Both the position numbers and the translations under genes were made by a program. The notes beneath the pieces are model-generated. The model ran no database searches, was not told the origin of the DNA, and worked only from the letters and a program-made list of their open reading frames with translations. DNA of 7,633 nt, from assembly GCA_002413355.1 (NCBI GenBank), contig DHWV01000104.1:842-8474 (forward strand), read 5' to 3'. Source of the stretch: Desulfobulbaceae bacterium UBA5173 (GTDB taxonomy: Bacteria > Desulfobacterota > Desulfobulbia > Desulfobulbales > Desulfobulbaceae). Numbering within the stretch: the stretch's first letter is position 1; the number at the start of each line of letters is the position of its first letter. Below, one piece after another: positions 5,780 to 7,633 of this stretch.

Positions 5780-6744
5780 AAGAAATCAAGTTAACAGAAG
5801 CTGAACAGGGAATATTAGACGATCTTTACGGATTGCCAAAGGAAGGCTATTTCAAAAAGCCGACACATATTTGGATCATAGAGTGGTTGTCCTCAAGTGA
5901 CCCTCACACAGGGCGAAAGCTGCATGAATGGATGCAGGAACAGATGCAGGAACGAAACTATTCATTTCGATCAGTATATTGGGAATGTTTTAGCAAAGAT
6001 AACGTATTGGCTGCAATGGAACGTGCTGCGACACATGCTGAACATCATGGAATTATTCCGCTTGTTCATCTTGAGGCGCATGGTTCAGAAAATGGGCTGT
6101 CGGACAGCAGAGAAGGTGAAAATGTGCTGACATGGGATGAATTAACCAAGCCTCTTCAAAGATTAAATCTGGCAACTCGATGCAATTTGATCGTCTTAGT
6201 TGCAGCTTGTCAAGGGTATGCAGGACTTCTGGCGTTCATTAACGCGTTTAAAGAATCAAGACCAACAGCTCCCGCTCTTGTGATTGCAGGGCCTTATGAT
6301 GATTTGAGAGGGGATGAACTGCTCCTCGGAAGCAAAGAATTTTACAGACGTTTGGCGGAACAGTCACCAGAGTTTGACAATTCTATCATCAACGCATCCG
6401 GTGAATCTGGACACAAATTTGGAAGAACAATATTTCCTGTTCTTGTTTATGGTGGCTTATTAGAATATTTAATTACCTCCTTGCGGAAAGATCAAAGAGA
6501 AGAAAGAATGAATCGGACTCGTGAACAATTCCTAAAAATAAATAACAAGAGAACTTTGTCACCAGAAGAAGAGGAAAGACTTAAAGAAGCATGCTCACCA
6601 GCTTTTCAGGCTAAGACAAATCAGCAACAATGGGATACAATATTCATGATAGATATTTTTCCAGAAAACCAAGAAAGGTTTGGAGTAAACTGGTTAAGCG
6701 TAACCGAGAAGATTTTATATATTCAAAAAGACAACTCGGAATAA
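5776..6744 (+). CDS. Caspase-like (clan CD) cysteine peptidase
   Basis: This 322-residue protein has the core layout of a caspase-fold peptidase. A hydrophobic strand ends in HLEAHGS (98-104) with candidate catalytic His102. After an intervening WDEL segment (120-123), a second strand, NLIVLVAACQG (137-147), ends with candidate nucleophile Cys145 in an A-C-Q-G setting like the Q-A-C-x-G of caspases. Another strand follows (ALVIAGPYDD, 167-176). The N-terminal 65 residues and the highly charged, helical C-terminal 90 residues match no domain I know and could be regulatory or substrate-binding. There is no signal peptide or membrane helix, so it should act in the cytoplasm. The start overlaps the cca stop by four bases, implying translational coupling. 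The coding sequence is clearly AT-richer than cca and is followed by a damaged copy of the cca 3' end, so it looks acquired. Substrate and trigger are unknown. CHAT or metacaspase-related subfamilies are possible. Confidence 0.8.
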   Translation: MKEIKLTEAEQGILDDLYGLPKEGYFKKPTHIWIIEWLSSSDPHTGRKLHEWMQEQMQERNYSFRSVYWECFSKDNVLAAMERAATHAEHHGIIPLVHLEAHGSENGLSDSREGENVLTWDELTKPLQRLNLATRCNLIVLVAACQGYAGLLAFINAFKESRPTAPALVIAGPYDDLRGDELLLGSKEFYRRLAEQSPEFDNSIINASGESGHKFGRTIFPVLVYGGLLEYLITSLRKDQREERMNRTREQFLKINNKRTLSPEEEERLKEACSPAFQAKTNQQQWDTIFMIDIFPENQERFGVNWLSVTEKILYIQKDNSE

Positions 6745-6745
6745 A

Positions 6746-6865
6746 GAGAACTGTCCGGCCTCTTCCAGCTACAAGCTGAAAGAGGCGCAGATGGAGCACA
6801 GCATCAGTAGCCGGGCAGAGGCTTTATCATTGGCTGCGGCTATTGCTGCAAATCCCGCTCTATGA
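6746..6865 (+). pseudogene. cca: Displaced, decayed copy of the cca 3' end
   Basis: Directly after the caspase-like gene the sequence again resembles the end of cca. TGTCCGGCCT (6752-6761) matches 5532-5541. AAGAGGCGCAGATGGAGCAC (6780-6799) is identical over 20 nt to 5682-5701. The following bases encode SISSRAEALSLAAAIAANPAL and a stop at 6863-6865, parallel to AVSSRAEALALAKDI of the intact gene. About 122 bp present between the two matching blocks in cca are missing here, which breaks the frame. Over the last 66 aligned bases I count roughly 51 identities, so the copies are diverged rather than freshly duplicated. The stop overlaps the convergent cmk 3' end by 26 bp, suggesting this is the original end of cca. 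There is no start codon or role as a protein. Confidence 0.78.
6758..6786. terminator. Stable hairpin between convergent operons, possible terminator
   Basis: The arms 6758-6770 (GCCTCTTCCAGCT) and 6774-6786 (AGCTGAAAGAGGC) pair over 13 positions with a single mismatch around a 3-nt loop (ACA). The hairpin lies between the caspase-like stop and the cmk stop, where a bidirectional terminator is expected. There is no strict U-run: on the minus strand a loose T-rich stretch (TTCTCTTTATT) follows about 9 nt later, and on the plus strand none follows. The hairpin straddles the deletion junction of the cca remnant, so it may have formed by decay. Confidence 0.45.
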
Positions 6866-7526
6866 AGGCCAGCATTTTTTCCGCCACCTCGTCCGCAGTC
6901 AGTTTCGCAGCATCTATCAATACTGCGTCGTCGGCCATCCGCAGCGGAGCAACTGCGCGTTCGCAGTCATTCCTATCCCGCTCGATGATCTGAGCCAGCA
7001 GGGCCTGCTCGTCCACTGGCTGACCTTTTGCCCGTAGCTGACCAGCCCGACGGCGGCAGCGTTCTTCAGGCGGCGCGTCAAGATAGAACTTCCATGCCGC
7101 AGCCGGAAACACAAATGTGCCGGTGTCACGCCCTTCAGCGACGATCTCTCCTGCCTTGCCCATCGCCTGCTGGAGTGCGGTCAGCTTGGCCCGCACTGCC
7201 GGAATGGCCGAGACCTGCGAAGCCAGCATTCCGGCTTCCGGGCTGCGGATGGCCGCGCTGATCTCCTCGCCATTGAGCAGGACGCGGACATCGTCGCCCT
7301 CATGCAACGGCGGCAGTAGTTGGAGATCGAGCCTTTCCAGCAGGACGGCCAGCGCAGCCTTGTCCGTCAACTCAATCCCTGCCCGCTGGCACTGCACGCC
7401 GACTGCCCGATACATCGCCCCTGTGTCCAAATACGTCCAGCCCAGCCCGGCGGCCACCTTGCGGCTGACCGTTGATTTACCCACGCCGGACGGGCCGTCA
7501 ATGGTGACCACCTTGAGCTTGCTCAT
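6840..7526 (-). CDS. cmk: Cytidylate kinase
   Basis: This 228-residue enzyme phosphorylates CMP and dCMP with ATP, supplying CDP and dCDP for nucleic acid and lipid precursor synthesis. It begins with the P-loop IDGPSGVGKST (9-19). LDTGAMYRAV (33-42) follows, then the NMP-binding region with NGEEI (85-89), EGRDTGTFVFPAA (131-143) and the lid segment RDRNDCER (183-190), ending in the usual helix. Length and motif order are typical of bacterial Cmk. The GRD-T-GT segment differs slightly from the common GRDIGT. The start codon overlaps the pyrG stop by four bases (ATGA on the minus strand, 7526-7523), so the two pyrimidine genes are translationally coupled; no separate ribosome-binding site is needed. 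Its stop lies inside the displaced cca tail, showing that cca and cmk were once directly convergent and overlapping. Confidence 0.96.
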   Translation of the reverse strand: MSKLKVVTIDGPSGVGKSTVSRKVAAGLGWTYLDTGAMYRAVGVQCQRAGIELTDKAALAVLLERLDLQLLPPLHEGDDVRVLLNGEEISAAIRSPEAGMLASQVSAIPAVRAKLTALQQAMGKAGEIVAEGRDTGTFVFPAAAWKFYLDAPPEERCRRRAGQLRAKGQPVDEQALLAQIIERDRNDCERAVAPLRMADDAVLIDAAKLTADEVAEKMLAFIERDLQQ

Positions 7527-7633
7527 GCTTTTGCCTTGTTGGCCAAGGCTGCGGCAATGAATGCCTGGAAGAGCGGGTGCGGCTGCATGGGCTTAGACTT
7601 GAACTCGGGGTGAAACTGGCAGCCGAGGAACCA
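7523..7633 (-). CDS. pyrG: CTP synthase, C-terminal fragment
   Basis: Only the last 36 codons and the stop lie inside the window; the gene enters from the right edge. CTP synthase makes CTP from UTP with glutamine as nitrogen donor. The visible part is the end of the class I glutamine amidotransferase domain. It contains FLGCQFHPEFKSKPMQPHP, in which the His and Glu of FHPEF correspond to the His-Glu members of the Cys-His-Glu triad. A short Ala/Lys-rich tail ends at the TGA that overlaps the cmk start. The pyrG-cmk arrangement joins two consecutive steps around CTP and CDP supply. Confidence 0.94.
   Translation of the reverse strand, partial: WFLGCQFHPEFKSKPMQPHPLFQAFIAAALANKAKA

Noticed and set aside
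5776..6865. Insertion sequence carrying the caspase-like gene
   Set aside because: No transposase or terminal inverted repeats are present; the flanking repeat is cca homology, not a mobile-element end.
6843..7560. Plus-strand open frames opposite cmk and pyrG
   Set aside because: cmk and pyrG on the minus strand carry unambiguous motifs, and the opposite frames do not.

Overview
The window is a piece of a Gram-negative chromosome. An outer-membrane beta-barrel with a signal peptide and C-terminal Phe, a GlnS-type glutaminyl-tRNA synthetase and an E. coli-like beta-carbonic anhydrase all point that way. The overall style (moderate GC, patchy composition, a solo caspase-like protein, membrane hypotheticals) would fit a Desulfobacterota or Desulfobulbaceae-type organism. 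That assignment is an impression, not something shown by the sequence. Housekeeping genes (glnS, cca, cmk, pyrG) are interleaved with more AT-rich accessory genes.

Left half, all on the minus strand and so read right to left: an omptin-family outer-membrane protein (3346-2372), a small protein with a C-x-C and a C-x2-C motif (2361-2020), an imperfect inverted repeat (1885-2006), two AT-rich membrane-protein genes of unknown function (1865-1311 and 1181-516), a DUF2442 protein (459-211), and the first 42 codons of glnS running off the left edge (127-1).

Middle and right: a roughly 300-bp divergent promoter region (3347-3653) separates the omptin gene from a plus-strand operon. In this operon beta-carbonic anhydrase, CCA-adding tRNA nucleotidyltransferase and a caspase-like (clan CD) peptidase are joined by two ATGA overlaps. 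The peptidase gene is AT-rich and looks inserted: directly after it lies a second, diverged and internally deleted copy of the cca 3' end. The stop codon of that copy still overlaps the convergent cmk gene by 26 bp. At the right edge pyrG (last 36 codons plus stop) and cmk form a minus-strand pyrimidine-nucleotide operon with another ATGA overlap.

The most interesting points are: (1) the caspase-like peptidase (His102 and Cys145) placed under translational coupling to cca, with the displaced cca tail left behind as a scar; (2) an omptin that keeps the Asp123/Asp125 pair but seems to carry Thr where the catalytic His should be; (3) a pair of uncharacterised membrane proteins in an AT-rich block. 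No tRNA, rRNA, CRISPR array or transposase was found.
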